A stretch of DNA of 15,403 nt from Lachnoclostridium sp. UBA7097 (lineage in GTDB: Bacteria; Bacillota; Clostridia; Lachnospirales; Lachnospiraceae), in the NCBI GenBank assembly GCA_002499945.1, contig DKYP01000170.1, positions 1 through 15,403 of the forward strand, written 5' to 3'. Positions within the stretch are counted from its first letter, which is position 1; each line of letters starts with the position of its first letter. Of this stretch, positions 15,309 to 15,403 are shown piece by piece. A program made the position numbers and the translations under genes. The notes below the pieces were generated by a model. That model saw only the letters and a program-made list of their open reading frames with translations. It did not search any database and had not been told where the DNA came from.

Positions 15309-15396
15309 GGAGAAATACTCAAGAGGCTGAAGAGGCGCCCCTGCTAAGGGTGTAGGTCATTCGCGTGGCGCGAGGGTTCAAATCCCTCCTTCTCCG
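15309..15396 (+). tRNA. tRNA-Ser (anticodon GCU)
   Basis: The 88-base sequence folds as a type II tRNA with a long variable arm, as expected for serine. The anticodon loop CTGCTAA (15341-15347) sits in a 5-bp stem, with the anticodon GCT at 15343-15345 reading AGC and AGU codons. The T arm is GAGGG-TTCAAAT-CCCTC (15372-15388). The discriminator is G (15396). CCA is not encoded; TTATCAA follows, so the end must be added by nucleotidyltransferase. The acceptor stem has six normal pairs and an A-C mismatch at its inner end (15315 with 15389). Confidence 0.96.
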
Positions 15397-15403
15397 TTAT
15401 CAA

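Overview
This window is the chromosomal replication-origin region of an AT-rich, low-GC Gram-positive bacterium, most likely a member of the Clostridia. A Lachnospiraceae-type organism is my best guess. This rests on the gene order (mnmE, jag, yidC, yidD, rnpA, rpmH, oriC, dnaA, dnaN, S4 gene, recF, gyrB, gyrA), heavy ATA and AGA/AGG codon use, and GGAGG-type ribosome binding sites. The genus cannot be fixed from the sequence alone.

Left arm (1-4545, minus strand). A near-consensus sigma-A promoter (4517-4545) drives rpmH, rnpA, yidD, yidC and jag, which run leftwards. rpmH encodes a 44-residue protein at 4332-4466. The operon ends at a strong intrinsic terminator (1508-1536). mnmE follows as a separate unit and reaches almost to the window edge. 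These genes make a ribosomal protein, the RNase P protein, the membrane insertion machinery, an RNA-binding regulator and a tRNA-modifying GTPase.

Origin (about 4560-6845). Two DnaA-box clusters flank dnaA, as in Bacillus. The upstream cluster (4600-5046) has eight perfect TTATCCACA boxes plus near matches. Several are fused head-to-tail with no spacing. The downstream part begins inside the 3' end of dnaA with a perfect 22-bp palindrome. It ends in a textbook basal unwinding system between dnaA and dnaN: a DnaA box, a short GC stretch, six DnaA-trios and a T-rich unwinding element.

Right arm (6846-14621 and on). dnaN, an S4-domain gene, recF, gyrB and gyrA run rightwards at close spacing. 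The two subunits of a class I iron-sulfur fumarate hydratase follow, and the alpha-subunit start overlaps the gyrA stop by 4 bp. A tRNA-Ser(GCU) with its own strong promoter closes the window.

Together the window holds the initiator and its site, the sliding clamp, recombination repair, DNA gyrase and part of the translation and membrane-insertion machinery. Genes on both arms are transcribed away from the origin, except dnaA, which points at the unwinding element. There is no mobile element, CRISPR array or defence system, and I see no evidence of an undescribed multi-gene system. The items worth a second look are origin architecture, single-residue departures in DnaA, GyrA and YidC, the gyrA-fumarase coupling, and a tRNA acceptor mismatch.
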